A stretch of DNA of 64,000 bases from contig NZ_JACVBX010000011.1 in the NCBI RefSeq assembly GCF_014852585.1, positions 186,001 to 250,000 on the forward strand, given 5' to 3'. The first letter of the stretch is position 1. Each line of letters opens with the position of its first letter. Source of the stretch: Pseudomonas sp. PDM18. Its GTDB lineage: Bacteria > Pseudomonadota > Gammaproteobacteria > Pseudomonadales > Pseudomonadaceae. Below the pieces are notes generated by a model. That model ran no database searches, had not been told where the DNA came from, and was given only the letters and a program-made list of their open reading frames with translations. Positions 36,424 through 47,403 of this stretch are shown one piece after another. The translations under genes and the position numbers were made by a program.

Positions 36424-39400
36424 GCCTGGTGGGCCTCGTTATTGGTCGTGTGGCTCAGGGCGGCGCGTTCCTGTTTCTTCGCCTCACGGGCTTCCATGAA
36501 GCGGCGGATCAGCACATAGAAGACCGGGGTCAGCAACAGGCCGAAGAAGGTCACGCCGAGCATCCCGGAGAACACTGCGACACCCATGGCATGGCGCATT
36601 TCGGCGCCGGCGCCGGACGACAGCACCAGGGGCACCACGCCCATGATGAAGGCGATGGAAGTCATCAGGATCGGCCGCAGACGCAGGCGGCAGGCTTCCA
36701 GTACCGCGCTCAGGCGGTCCATGCCTTCGTCCTGCTTGTCCTTGGCGAACTCGACGATGAGGATCGCGTTCTTGCACGCCAGGCCCACCAGTACGATCAG
36801 GCCGATCTGGGTGAAGATGTTGTTGTCGCCACCGGACAGGATCACGCCGGCGATGGCCGACAGCAGGGTCATCGGGACGATCAGGATCACCGCCAGCGGC
36901 AGGCCCCAGCTCTCGTACAGCGCGGCCAGCACCAGGAAGGCGAGCAGCACGCAGAGCGGGAACACGTAGATCGCGGAGTTGCCGGCGAGGATCTGCTGGT
37001 AGGTCAGCTCGGTCCATTCGTAGGTCATGCCATTGGGCAGCTCCTGCTTGAGCAGGCGCTCGATGGCAGCCTCGGCCTGGCCGGAGCTGTAGCCCGGTGC
37101 GGCAGCGCCGTTGATTTCGGCGGTGATGAAGCCGTTGTAGTGCATCACGCGGTCGGGACCTGCGGTGTCGCTGATCTTGATGAAGGTGGCCAGCGGGACC
37201 ATTTCACCCAGGTTGTTGCGCACCTTCAGCTGGCCGATCTGTTCGGGTTCAAGACGGAACTGCTGCTCGCCCTGAACGTTCACCTGATAGGTGCGGCCGA
37301 AGCGGTTGAAGTCGTTCGCGTACAGCGAGCCCAGGTAGACCTGCAGGGTGTCGAAGATGTCGCTGATCGCGACCCCGTGGGTCTTGGCCTTCTCGCGGTC
37401 GATGGCAGCATCCACCTGCGGCACGTTCACCTGGTAGCTGGTGAACACCGACATCGGGTTCAGCTCCGGCAGCGCACGGGCCTTGTTGAGGATGTTCTGG
37501 GTCTGTGCGTAGAGCTCCTCGTAACCGGCGTTGCCGCGGTCCTCGATCTGCAGGCGGAAGCCGCCGATGGTCCCCAGCCCCTGTACCGGCGGCGGCGGGA
37601 AGATCGCGATGTAGGCGTCCTGGATATCCGCGAACTGCTTGTTCAGCTCGGCGGCGATCTCGTTGGCCGACATGCCCGGACCTTTGCGCTCGCTGAAGTC
37701 CTTGAGCGGGGTGAAGACGATGCCGCTGTTGGGGCTGTTGGTGAAACCGTTGATCGACAGGCCCGGGAAGGACACGGTGTGCTCGATGCCCGGGTGCTTG
37801 CCGGCGATGTCCGACATGCGCTTGATCACCGCTTCGGTGCGATCCAGCGTGGCGGCGTCGGGCAGTTGTGCGAAGGCCACCAGGTACTGCTTGTCCTGTT
37901 GCGGCACGAAGCCGGTCGGGGTGCTGGAGAAGCCCAGGTAGGTCAGGCCGATCAGTCCCGCGTAGAGAATCAGCGCAATCGAACTGCCACGCAGCACGCG
38001 GGTGACGGTACCGACATAACCGTGGCTGGCGCGGTCGAAGAAGCGGTTGAACGGACGGAACAGCCAGCCGCCCAGCAGCTTGTCGAGTAGCACCGAGAAG
38101 CGGTCCTTCGGCTCGTGGTGTCCCTTGAGCAGCACGGCAGACAGCGCCGGCGACAGGGTCAGCGAGTTGAACGCGGAGATCACCGTCGATATTGCGATGG
38201 TCAGGGCGAACTGCCGGTAGAACTGCCCGGTGAGGCCGGAGATGAACGCGGTGGGAATGAACACGGCGCACAGCACCAGCGCGGTGGCGATGATCGGCCC
38301 GGTCACCTCCTTCATGGCGCGCTTGGTCGCCTCGATAGGCGTCAGGCCCAGCCCGATGTTCCGCTCGACGTTCTCCACCACCACGATGGCGTCGTCCACC
38401 ACGATGCCGATGGCGAGTACCAGGCCGAACAGCGACAGCGCGTTGAGCGAGAAGCCGAAGGCATGCATCACCGCGAAGGTGCCGATCAGCGAAACCGGCA
38501 CGGCGGCCAGCGGGATGATCGAGGCGCGCCAGGTCTGCAGGAACAGCACGACCACCAGCACCACCAGGATCAGGGCTTCGAACAGGGTGTGCACCACCGC
38601 TTCGATGGAGCCGCGCACGAAGATGGTCGGGTCATAGACGATGGAGTAGTCCACGCCCTGCGGGAAGTCCTTCTTCAGCTCGGCCATCTTCTCGCGCACC
38701 AGGTTGGAGATGGCGATGGCGTTGGAACCGGGACGCTGGAAGATCGGGATGGCGACCGCCGGCTGGTTGTCCAGCAGCGAGCGCAGGGCGTACTGGCTGG
38801 AGCCGAGTTCGACGCGGGCGATGTCCTTCAGGCGGGTGATCTCGCCGTCCGGGCCGCTGCGGATGATGATGTTCTCGAACTCTTCCTCGGTGACCAGGCG
38901 ACCCTGGGTGTTGATCGACAGCTGGAAGCTGGTGTCGCTCGGCGAGGGCGGGGCGCCCAGCGAACCGGCGGCGACCTGGCGGTTCTGCTCGCGGATCGCG
39001 GCGACCACATCGGTGGCGGTCAGGTTGCGCGAGGCGACCTTGTTCGGGTCCAGCCAGACGCGCAGGGAATAGTCGCCCATGCCGAACAGCTGCACGTCGC
39101 CCACGCCGTCCAGGCGCGCCAGCTCATCCTTGATGTTGAGGATGGCGTAGTTGGACAGGTAGAGCATGTCGTAGCGGTTATCCGGCGAGGTCAGGTGCAC
39201 GACCATGGTCAAGTCGGGCGAGGCCTTGTCGACGGTGATGCCGATCCGCGTGACTTCCTCGGGCAGCTTGGGCTGCGTACGGGTCACGCGGTTCTGCACC
39301 TGCACCTGCGCATTGTCCAGGTCGGTGCCCAGGGCGAAGGTGATGGTCAGGGTCATCTTGCCGTCGGCAGTGGACTGCGAGGACATGTAGAGCATGTTCT

Positions 39401-39623
39401 CGACGCCGGTGATGGCCTGCTCCAGCGGCGCGGCGACGGTCTCACCGATCACCTTGGGGTTGGCGCCGGGGAAGTTGGCGCGCACCACCACGGTGGGCGG
39501 CACGACCTCGGGGTATTCGCTGATCGGTAGCTGGAACAGCGAGATGGCCCCGCCGATCAGGATGATCAGCGAGAGCACGGCGGCGAAGATCGGCCGCTGG
39601 ATGAAGAATTGCGAAAAGTTCAT
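36420..39623 (-). CDS. mexF: RND efflux transporter MexF
   Basis: The 1067-residue HAE1 RND pump begins NFSQFFIQRPIFAAVLSLII and carries SEYPEVVPPTVVVRANFPGA and the helix-4 aspartate pair [14 protein letters not shown] near residue 405. MexEF-OprN exports chloramphenicol, trimethoprim, fluoroquinolones and a quorum-signal precursor in P. aeruginosa. I chose the ATG at 39623 because the family N-terminus starts there; the longer frame adds 15 unrelated residues. A 249-base gap separates it from mexE, but the order and strand match a single operon. Confidence 0.96.
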   Translation of the reverse strand: MNFSQFFIQRPIFAAVLSLIILIGGAISLFQLPISEYPEVVPPTVVVRANFPGANPKVIGETVAAPLEQAITGVENMLYMSSQSTADGKMTLTITFALGTDLDNAQVQVQNRVTRTQPKLPEEVTRIGITVDKASPDLTMVVHLTSPDNRYDMLYLSNYAILNIKDELARLDGVGDVQLFGMGDYSLRVWLDPNKVASRNLTATDVVAAIREQNRQVAAGSLGAPPSPSDTSFQLSINTQGRLVTEEEFENIIIRSGPDGEITRLKDIARVELGSSQYALRSLLDNQPAVAIPIFQRPGSNAIAISNLVREKMAELKKDFPQGVDYSIVYDPTIFVRGSIEAVVHTLFEALILVVLVVVLFLQTWRASIIPLAAVPVSLIGTFAVMHAFGFSLNALSLFGLVLAIGIVVDDAIVVVENVERNIGLGLTPIEATKRAMKEVTGPIIATALVLCAVFIPTAFISGLTGQFYRQFALTIAISTVISAFNSLTLSPALSAVLLKGHHEPKDRFSVLLDKLLGGWLFRPFNRFFDRASHGYVGTVTRVLRGSSIALILYAGLIGLTYLGFSSTPTGFVPQQDKQYLVAFAQLPDAATLDRTEAVIKRMSDIAGKHPGIEHTVSFPGLSINGFTNSPNSGIVFTPLKDFSERKGPGMSANEIAAELNKQFADIQDAYIAIFPPPPVQGLGTIGGFRLQIEDRGNAGYEELYAQTQNILNKARALPELNPMSVFTSYQVNVPQVDAAIDREKAKTHGVAISDIFDTLQVYLGSLYANDFNRFGRTYQVNVQGEQQFRLEPEQIGQLKVRNNLGEMVPLATFIKISDTAGPDRVMHYNGFITAEINGAAAPGYSSGQAEAAIERLLKQELPNGMTYEWTELTYQQILAGNSAIYVFPLCVLLAFLVLAALYESWGLPLAVILIVPMTLLSAIAGVILSGGDNNIFTQIGLIVLVGLACKNAILIVEFAKDKQDEGMDRLSAVLEACRLRLRPILMTSIAFIMGVVPLVLSSGAGAEMRHAMGVAVFSGMLGVTFFGLLLTPVFYVLIRRFMEAREAKKQERAALSHTTNNEAHQA

Positions 39624-39872
39624 GGCTGGTTCCTGTCGCGAACGCATCGTTCGCCAAACCCGGGACAAAGGTCACCCAAGGCCCTGGTGGGAGAAGGACC
39701 TGGTACATCAATTCAGGGAGAGTTCGTCGACGATCCGCCTGCGCTTGCCCAGGCTGCGTTGGAAGCCGGTTCGGAATGCTCATTCACTACAGTGAACTGC
39801 GCTTCCCCACCGTCTTCCGCCTTGCCTGGCCTGCGCTCGGCAGGATCCTCGAAGAACTCGTACGGGTTGGGG
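39624..39872. other. mexE-mexF intergenic spacer
   Basis: A 249-base non-coding gap within the operon. I see no clear terminator or promoter. The size is larger than the tight couplings elsewhere in the operon. Confidence 0.4.
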
Positions 39873-41108
39873 TCAGCCGCGCGGCGCAACCGGCTTGGCC
39901 GATTTCTCGGCGACCTTCGGTGCCTCGAAGCTCTCCAGCGCGCGACGCTGGCTCTCGAGGTTGGCGAGGGTTTCCTTGCTGGCCATCTCGACACCCTGGG
40001 CATCGACCTGGGCGCCCGGGCGAACCCGTTGCAGGCCGTTGACCACGATGCGGTCACCTTTCACCAGGCCGCTGCGGACGATGCGCAGGCCTTCGAGTTT
40101 CGGGCCGAGCTCGATGCCGCGGTATTGCACCTTGCTGTCTTTATCGAGCACCAGCACGAACTTCTTGCCAAGGTCCGTGCCGACCGCTTCGTCCTTGATC
40201 AGCGCGGCGGGGTAGGTGCCGCTGCCGACCAGCTTGATGCGGGCGTACAGGCCGGGGGTGAACTGGTTGGCGTCGTTGTCGAACACGGCGCGCCCACGGA
40301 TGGTGCCGGTCTTGGGGTTGACCTGGTTGTCGAGGAAGTCCAGGCGGCCCTGGTGGGGGAAGCCGTCCTCGCCGGTCAGGCCCAGGTACACCGGGCTGGT
40401 GCCGCGGGCGTCCGGGCCACCTTTGCGGGCCAGGTCGACGTACTTCAAGTAGACGCGCTCGTCGGCGTCGAAGTACGCGTAGACCTTGTCAGTGGAGACC
40501 AGGGTGGTCAGCACGCTTTCGCCGCTGTTCACCAGGTTGCCGGCGGTGACTTCGGCGCGCGAGACGCGGCCGTCGATGGGTGCGGTAACCTGGGTGAACG
40601 ACAGGTTCAGGCGGGCGTTGTCCAGTTCCGCCTGGGTCGCGGCGACCACGGCTTTCGCCTCGGTGGCGGCAGCGGTGCGGGCGTCGGCGAGTTCCGCGGA
40701 AATGGCGTTGGTGGCGCGCAGGCGATCACCGCGGGAGGCTTCGTTGACGGTACGGGTCTGGTTGGCGCGGGCCTGTTGCAGCTGGGCTTCCAGGCGATGG
40801 ACCTCGGCCTGGAACGGGCGCGGGTCGATCTGGAACAGCAGGTCGCCTTTCTTCACCAGCGCGCCTTCACGGAAGGCGACGCGGTCGATGTAGCCGGAGA
40901 CGCGCGGACGCAGTTCGACGGACTCCGGAGCCTCCAGGCGGCCGGTGAACTCGTCCCATTCGTTGATCGGTTGTTCGATGACGTCCGCCACGCTGACCTT
41001 GGGGGCGGCCATCTTCTGTGCCGCCTCCTGGCCCTTGCCGCAGGCGCTGAGAACCAGCACGGCGGCCAACGCCAACGGAATACGCAAGGTGTTCAGATTT
41101 CGCTCCAT
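39873..41108 (-). CDS. mexE: RND efflux periplasmic adaptor MexE
   Basis: The 411-residue lipoprotein adaptor has lipobox LSAC at C23, followed by the MexE hallmarks VSVADVIEQPINEWDEFTGR (in parts), LRPRVSGYIDRVAFREGALV and LNLSFTQVTAPIDGRVSRAEV. It connects MexF to OprN. Its length is close to that of P. aeruginosa MexE. The upstream 400-base gap carries a 7-bp inverted repeat at 41207-41225, candidate MexT control elements and a MITE-like repeat. The operon is normally silent and is activated by MexT. Confidence 0.95.
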   Translation of the reverse strand: MERNLNTLRIPLALAAVLVLSACGKGQEAAQKMAAPKVSVADVIEQPINEWDEFTGRLEAPESVELRPRVSGYIDRVAFREGALVKKGDLLFQIDPRPFQAEVHRLEAQLQQARANQTRTVNEASRGDRLRATNAISAELADARTAAATEAKAVVAATQAELDNARLNLSFTQVTAPIDGRVSRAEVTAGNLVNSGESVLTTLVSTDKVYAYFDADERVYLKYVDLARKGGPDARGTSPVYLGLTGEDGFPHQGRLDFLDNQVNPKTGTIRGRAVFDNDANQFTPGLYARIKLVGSGTYPAALIKDEAVGTDLGKKFVLVLDKDSKVQYRGIELGPKLEGLRIVRSGLVKGDRIVVNGLQRVRPGAQVDAQGVEMASKETLANLESQRRALESFEAPKVAEKSAKPVAPRG

Positions 41109-41206
41109 GGAAAAGACTCCGGCGATCTAATTGGTTTTGGGATTTCTGATGGAGCGGAGTCTGCGCAAGGGGGCGCCCGGGAACTAATCGAACGAGTAGA
41201 TTTTGA

Positions 41207-41225
41207 TTATCACGCGCAGTGATAA
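41207..41225. promoter_or_regulatory. Candidate MexT/LysR operator upstream of mexE
   Basis: A perfect 7-bp inverted repeat TTATCAC-N5-GTGATAA lies about 100 bp upstream of the mexE ATG. On the minus strand it overlaps a partial match to the reported MexT nod-box form ATCA-N5-GTCGAT-N4-ACYAT (41200-41223). The half site is good, the rest is degenerate. Confidence 0.4.
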
Positions 41226-41244
41226 ATGCTTTTGCACTATTCGT

Positions 41245-41281
41245 AGGAATAGATAGAGGGCGCGCAGGAATAGATAGAAGG
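41245..41281. repeat. Two direct repeats AGGAATAGATAGA spaced 21 bp apart
   Basis: The copies start at 41245 and 41266, so they lie on the same face of the helix, 137 to 173 bp before mexE. They could be binding sites or a slipped duplication. Confidence 0.5.
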
Positions 41282-41337
41282 AGTGGGCACGGGGATTGCC
41301 GCGAGTGCTACTTGATAGTTTGATTCGCCCGGGCTGC

Positions 41338-41451
41338 CCTCACCCCGACCCTCTCCCAGAGGGAGAGGGGACTGATCGGCGCAGGTGGAAACTACAGCAT
41401 CAGACGGCACGGACGGCTCCCTCTCCCTTCGGGAGAGGGTCGGGGTGAGGG
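41338..41451. repeat. CCCTCTCCC inverted-repeat element, copy 1
   Basis: The ends are CCCTCACCCCGACCCTCTCCC and its inverted form GGGAGAGGGTCGGGGTGAGG (shown in parts to stay short). Each end contains its own small hairpin (CCCTCTCCC-N4-GGGAGAGGG). The interior of about 50 bp has no coding capacity. A second copy lies at 63412-63526 with matching ends and a different interior. Confidence 0.8.
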
Positions 41452-41508
41452 GATGCACCCGCGCCGATGCTTGGTCAGGCTCGCTCCTACAGGTGAGGTG
41501 CTGTGGGG

Positions 41509-42423
41509 TCAGAGACTGTCCGGATCACCCACGAACATGGTGATGCGCGAGCGCAGCCAGCGCTCTGCCGGGTCCTGGTCCTGGGCGCCGCGCCAGACCA
41601 TGGAGAGCTCGGCCAGGCGCGTGGGGAAGGGCGGTTCCTCGGCGCGCAGGCCTCCGGCGGCGGTCAGCGCCAGGGCCACGTATTCGGGCACGGTGGCGAT
41701 GATGTCGGTGCCGGCCAGCAACTGGGCGAGGCCGACGAACTGCGGCACGGCCAGCACCACCTGGCGCTTGCGGTCCATCTCGGCGAGGGTCTGGTCGACG
41801 AAGCCGTCCAGGTCGCCAGCATAGGACACCAGCGCGTGCGGACGCGCGCAGTAGTCATCGAGGGTCAGCGCACCGGGAATCGAGTCGGCACGGAGGATCT
41901 TCCAGGTGCTGCGGCGCAGGGTCTTGCGCTTGGCGTTGGCCGGCAGCTCGTCGGTGTAGCTGACGCCCACTGATATTTCCCCGGACGACAGCAGCTGCGG
42001 CATCAGCAGGTAGTTAGCGCGGCGCACTACGAGGGTGATGCCCGGCGCCTCGGAGCGCAGGCGGCGCAGCAGCGGCGGCAGCAGGCCGAATTCCACGTCA
42101 TCGGACAGGCCGATGCGGAAGACCGCCTTGCTGGTGGCCGGGTCGAAGTCTGCGGCGCGGCTCAGGGCGGTGGAGATGGAGTCCAGCGCTGGCGAGAGGT
42201 GACCGAAGATTTCCTGCGCCCGCGCGGTGGGCTCCATGCTGCGCCCGGTGCGGACGAACAGCGGATCGTCGAACAGACCGCGCAGGCGCGCCAGGGCCGC
42301 ACTGATCGCCGGCTGGCCGAGGAACAGCTTCTCGGCGGCGCGGGTCACGCTGCGTTCATGCATCAGCGTCTCGAAAACGATCAACAGGTTGAGATCAACC
42401 TTGCGTAGGTCGTTGCGGTTCAT
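41509..42423 (-). CDS. mexT: LysR-family activator MexT
   Basis: The 304-residue protein matches MexT: DLRKVDLNLLIVFETLMHERSVTRAAEKLFLGQPAISAALARLR (in parts), then RIGLSDDVEFGLLPPLLRRLR, RRANYLLMPQLLSSGEISVG and a C-terminus MFVGDPDSL. It is a redox- or electrophile-responsive activator of mexEF-oprN and mexS in P. aeruginosa. The reading frame is complete; I see no internal stop or the frame-shifting 8-bp duplication reported to inactivate mexT in some PAO1 stocks. It lies upstream of mexE on the same strand and is divergent from mexS. Confidence 0.95.
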   Translation of the reverse strand: MNRNDLRKVDLNLLIVFETLMHERSVTRAAEKLFLGQPAISAALARLRGLFDDPLFVRTGRSMEPTARAQEIFGHLSPALDSISTALSRAADFDPATSKAVFRIGLSDDVEFGLLPPLLRRLRSEAPGITLVVRRANYLLMPQLLSSGEISVGVSYTDELPANAKRKTLRRSTWKILRADSIPGALTLDDYCARPHALVSYAGDLDGFVDQTLAEMDRKRQVVLAVPQFVGLAQLLAGTDIIATVPEYVALALTAAGGLRAEEPPFPTRLAELSMVWRGAQDQDPAERWLRSRITMFVGDPDSL

Positions 42424-42736
42424 AGGGACTCCCTGGCGATGGGGGAAAAGTGGGGCCGAGCGTGTCCTGAGTCAAGTCTGTCAGATAAGTCCTTGATCAA
42501 TTTCTACTTTTTTAATGAGAATCTCGCCCCGGCAATGTGGTCAGACTCTGTATGAACAGAGCCGCCCAGGTCCTTCCCTCAGCCCCGTCGCAGAGCCCCG
42601 CGGCCGCACCGGACAAGGCTCGCAGGGTGGGCCGAATCATCGCCATTTATGTCAACTATCAATGGTGAACGGTGGCGTCACCCCTAAAGCCCGGATAGAG
42701 TCCGTGGCTATGAGCACTACTAAGGCGAGGTATGTG
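42424..42736. promoter_or_regulatory. mexT-mexS divergent promoter region
   Basis: The 313-base gap is AT-rich near 42490-42530 (TTGATCAA palindrome at 42493-42500 and a poly-T stretch). It should hold back-to-back promoters for mexT and mexS, but I cannot place -10 and -35 boxes with confidence. Confidence 0.5.
42636..42659 (+). promoter_or_regulatory. Candidate MexT box upstream of mexS
   Basis: ATCA-N5-ATTTAT-N4-ACTAT fits the reported MexT form ATCA-N5-GTCGAT-N4-ACYAT at both outer blocks with three of six middle positions. It lies 78 bp before the mexS start. Confidence 0.5.
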
Positions 42737-43756
42737 ATGTCCCGCATGATCCGTTTCCACCAGTTCGGTGACGCCTCGGTCCTGAAGATCGAGGAAATGC
42801 CGACCCCGCAACCGGGGCCGGGTGAAGTGCTGGTCCGTACCCAGGCACTGGGCGTCAGTTGGCGCGACGTGCTCTGGCGGCAGAACCTCGCCCCGGATCA
42901 GGCCAAGCTGCCGGCGGGCATCGGCTATGAACTCTCCGGCATCGTCGAAGCCGTGGGCGAGGGCGTTGAAGACCTCGAGCCCGGCGTGGCGGTGGCCAGT
43001 TTCCCGGCGAACTCGCCGAACCTGTACCCGGCCTGGGGCGACCACGTCATCGTGCCGCGCACCTCGCTGACCCGTTATCCCGAGGTGCTGACCCCGGTCG
43101 AAGCCGCCGTGCACTACACCGGCCTGCTGTATTCCTACTTCGCCCTGGTGGAGTTGGCGCAGATCAAGCCCGGCCAGCGCGTGCTGATTACCGAGGCCGG
43201 TCATTGCCTCGCCCCGCAGGCGGTGCAGTTGGCCAAGGCGCTCGGCGCCCAGGTGATCGCCACCACCAGCCATGAGGAAACCCGCGAGTTTCTGAAGGGC
43301 CTGGGTGCGGACAAGATCATCTACACCGAGGAGCAGGACCTGGTGCTGGAAGTCGAACGCTTCACCAAGGGGGAAGGCGTGGAGATCGTCCTCGACCAGT
43401 GCGCCGGCCCGCAGATGAAACTGCTGGGTGACGTCGCCGCGCCGCGCGGCAAGCTGATCCTCTACGGCATCAATGGCGGCAACGACGCAGCCTTCCCGGC
43501 CTGTGCGGCGTTCAAGAAGCACCTGCAGTTCTACCGTCACTGCGTGCTGGACTTCACCGGGCAACCGGAGATCGGCCTGACCCGCAATGACGAAGCCGTG
43601 CAACGGGCGCTGACCGCGATCAACCAGATGACCGCCGACCAGCTGCTCAAGCCGAGCATCGACCGGGTGTTCGATTTCGCCCAGTACCGCGACGCCAACT
43701 ACTACATGGAAACCTGCCCGGGCGGCGGCCGTGTGGTGATGAAGATGCCGGAGTGA
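42737..43756 (+). CDS. mexS: Quinone-oxidoreductase-like protein MexS
   Basis: The 339-residue protein is a medium-chain dehydrogenase/reductase of the quinone-oxidoreductase group: IGYELSGIVEAVGEGVED, the nucleotide-binding VLITEAGHCLAPQAVQLAKALGAQVIATTSHEETR (in parts), and a C-terminal GGGRVVMKMPE. It matches P. aeruginosa MexS in length and in divergence from mexT. MexS is thought to detoxify an electrophile that otherwise activates MexT, so loss of mexS turns on the pump. The ATG at 42737 fits the family N-terminus; the open frame continues upstream without support. A terminator follows. Confidence 0.94.
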   Translation: MSRMIRFHQFGDASVLKIEEMPTPQPGPGEVLVRTQALGVSWRDVLWRQNLAPDQAKLPAGIGYELSGIVEAVGEGVEDLEPGVAVASFPANSPNLYPAWGDHVIVPRTSLTRYPEVLTPVEAAVHYTGLLYSYFALVELAQIKPGQRVLITEAGHCLAPQAVQLAKALGAQVIATTSHEETREFLKGLGADKIIYTEEQDLVLEVERFTKGEGVEIVLDQCAGPQMKLLGDVAAPRGKLILYGINGGNDAAFPACAAFKKHLQFYRHCVLDFTGQPEIGLTRNDEAVQRALTAINQMTADQLLKPSIDRVFDFAQYRDANYYMETCPGGGRVVMKMPE

Positions 43757-43773
43757 TCCGTCATCGGTAGCTG

Positions 43774-43802
43774 AAAAAGCCACTCTCCGGAGTGGCTTTT
43801 TT
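43774..43802 (+). terminator. Rho-independent terminator after mexS
   Basis: Stem AAAAAGCCACTC / GAGTGGCTTTTTT with loop TCCG. Confidence 0.92.
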
Positions 43803-44209
43803 GTGCGCGCCCATTATCGCTACCCCGGCGACGGTTAAAGGCTTGCTGAAATGTAGGATGGGTGGAGCCTAAGTGATACCCATGCTGTCGCCGCGCAGGA
43901 TTGATGGGTATCGCTGCGCTCCACGCCATCCTACGTCGAGCACGAGCGGCATCCCCGAAATGGGCAGAAGATCTGCTGGTTGACGGCAAAGTATCGGAAT
44001 AGAGCCTTCTATACGCCGATACATTCCCCGCAGTATCAGGCAAGCCTTGGGATAACCAGGCAAACCGCTCGGCGCCTTCCTCGCGTATCGTCGCGGCACC
44101 CGCGGGCCTCTGGGCCTAGGCTGAATCCATTGCGTGTCGGAGCCGCTGCGCTTCGCTCCATTTGCATCACCCGCCATTTCATCACCCAGCTCAAGAGGTG
44201 AATCTCCAG
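43803..44209. other. Intergenic region upstream of the molybdenum hydroxylase genes
   Basis: A 407-base gap. It contains the inverted-repeat element at 43853-43934; the remainder, to 44209, is presumably the promoter and leader region of the IorA-type gene. No recognised regulator site is seen. Confidence 0.55.
43853..43934. repeat. GTAGGATGG-ended inverted-repeat element, copy 1
   Basis: The 82-bp segment starts GTAGGATGGGTGGAGC and ends GCTCCACGCCATCCTAC, with inner GATACCCAT / ATGGGTATC arms. A second copy at 51415-51494 has the same parts in the opposite orientation. It encodes nothing; six-frame translations give repeated GWRGAQRYPS-like strings that are by-products. Confidence 0.78.
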
Positions 44210-44668
44210 ATGATTACCGTGAACCTGAACGGCAAGGACCACGAGCTCGACGCCCCCGGCGAGATGCCGCTGCTCTGGGCCATCCGCGACGTCGCCGGGC
44301 TGACCGGCACCAAGTACGGCTGCGGCATGGCGCTGTGCGGCGCCTGCACCGTGCACATCGACGGCCAGCCGACGCGCTCCTGCGTCACCCCGCTGGCGGC
44401 GGTGGCCGGCAAGAAGATCACCACCATCGAGGCGGTGGCCGAGCAGGCCGCCGGCAAGGCCGTGCAGGAAGCCTGGCGCAAGCTCGACGTGGTGCAGTGC
44501 GGCTACTGCCAGTCCGGACAGATCATGTCGGCCACTGCGCTGCTGGCCTCGAACAAGAAGCCCAGCGATGCCGACATCGACGCCGCCATGAGCGGCAACA
44601 TCTGCCGCTGCGCCACCTATGCGCGGATCCGCGCGGCCATCCACGACGCCGCCCAGACCCTGGCCTGA
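44210..44668 (+). CDS. 2Fe-2S small subunit of a molybdenum hydroxylase (IorA/isoquinoline 1-oxidoreductase alpha type)
   Basis: The 152-residue protein carries two iron-sulphur sites of the xanthine oxidase family: plant-type (GCGMALCGACTVHI, plus SCVTP) and C-terminal (QCGYCQSGQIMSATALL and GNICRCATYARIRAAI). It passes electrons from the molybdenum centre of the large subunit. The family oxidises N-heteroaromatics such as isoquinoline or aldehydes; the substrate here is unknown. Length fits the IorA class. The large-subunit gene follows after 11 bases. Confidence 0.93.
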   Translation: MITVNLNGKDHELDAPGEMPLLWAIRDVAGLTGTKYGCGMALCGACTVHIDGQPTRSCVTPLAAVAGKKITTIEAVAEQAAGKAVQEAWRKLDVVQCGYCQSGQIMSATALLASNKKPSDADIDAAMSGNICRCATYARIRAAIHDAAQTLA

Positions 44669-44679
44669 GGACCGAAGTC

Positions 44680-46923
<2,244 letters not shown>

Positions 46924-46930
46924 GGTTCGT

Positions 46931-46978
46931 CCCTGAAAGACAAATGCCCCGTATCTGCGGGGCATTTGTCTTTCAGGG
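46931..46978. terminator. Strong bidirectional terminator with 21-bp perfect stem
   Basis: CCCTGAAAGACAAATGCCCC-G on the left pairs perfectly over 21 bp with the right side, around a six-base loop TATCTG. It lies between convergent genes. Confidence 0.85.
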
Positions 46979-46995
46979 TCTAAGCTTTCCTGAGG

Positions 46996-47196
46996 TCAGG
47001 CGATCAGGGCCTGCTGTTCGTGCGCCTCGCAGATCAGCTCGCGCAGTACCCGGCGTTCTTCGGGCAGAGTGGTGGCGCTGAGCAGGGCAAGTCCACCTTC
47101 CTCGTCGGTGACGGCGATCTCGGTCTCGAAGTGCAGTTGCACCTCGTCCAGGGTGATGTAGGTAATACGGTAGGCCTCGGTGCTGTGCGTGTGCAT
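46996..47196 (-). CDS. Small acidic hypothetical protein
   Basis: The 66-residue soluble product is acidic and alternates strands and a C-terminal helix (YRITYITLDEVQLHFETEIAVTDEEGG then EERRVLRELICEAHEQQAL, read in parts). I do not recognise it. The ATG at 47196 has no strong ribosome site, so an alternative start is possible, and the gene should be treated as moderately likely. It lies back-to-back with the RraB-family gene. Confidence 0.55.
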   Translation of the reverse strand: MHTHSTEAYRITYITLDEVQLHFETEIAVTDEEGGLALLSATTLPEERRVLRELICEAHEQQALIA

Positions 47197-47403
47197 GGTC
47201 GCAGGCTCGATGAGGGGAGGGCGCAGGCCCGATGGACACATCCTCGCGCCAGGCGGGCAAGCTCGGAAGTGAAACGGCGTGATGGTGAACATCACGAAAG
47301 GCGATGGTGCCGGCGAGATTTTCCGGCAGTTGTCATGCAGGACGGGTATCCTGCGCGGGCGTGCCCACACCGGGCACTTTGTAAATCGAATTGGAGCAGT
47401 GAC

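Larger units (their letters stand above)
41109..41508. other. mexT-mexE intergenic region
   Basis: A 400-base non-coding gap. It holds the mexE promoter side (41109-41240) with a dyad at 41207-41225, two 13-bp direct repeats (AGGAATAGATAGA at 41245 and 41266), and an approximately 114-bp inverted-repeat element at 41338-41451 next to the mexT 3' end. Confidence 0.6.

Noticed and set aside
36429..38090. Long open frame antisense to mexF
   Set aside because: Same reason; mexF is a complete, well-matched RND gene on the other strand.
43869..44177. 102-codon minus-strand frame upstream of the IorA-type gene
   Set aside because: It reads through the repeat element, giving GWRGAQRYPS-like strings also produced by the other copy, and has no ribosome site.
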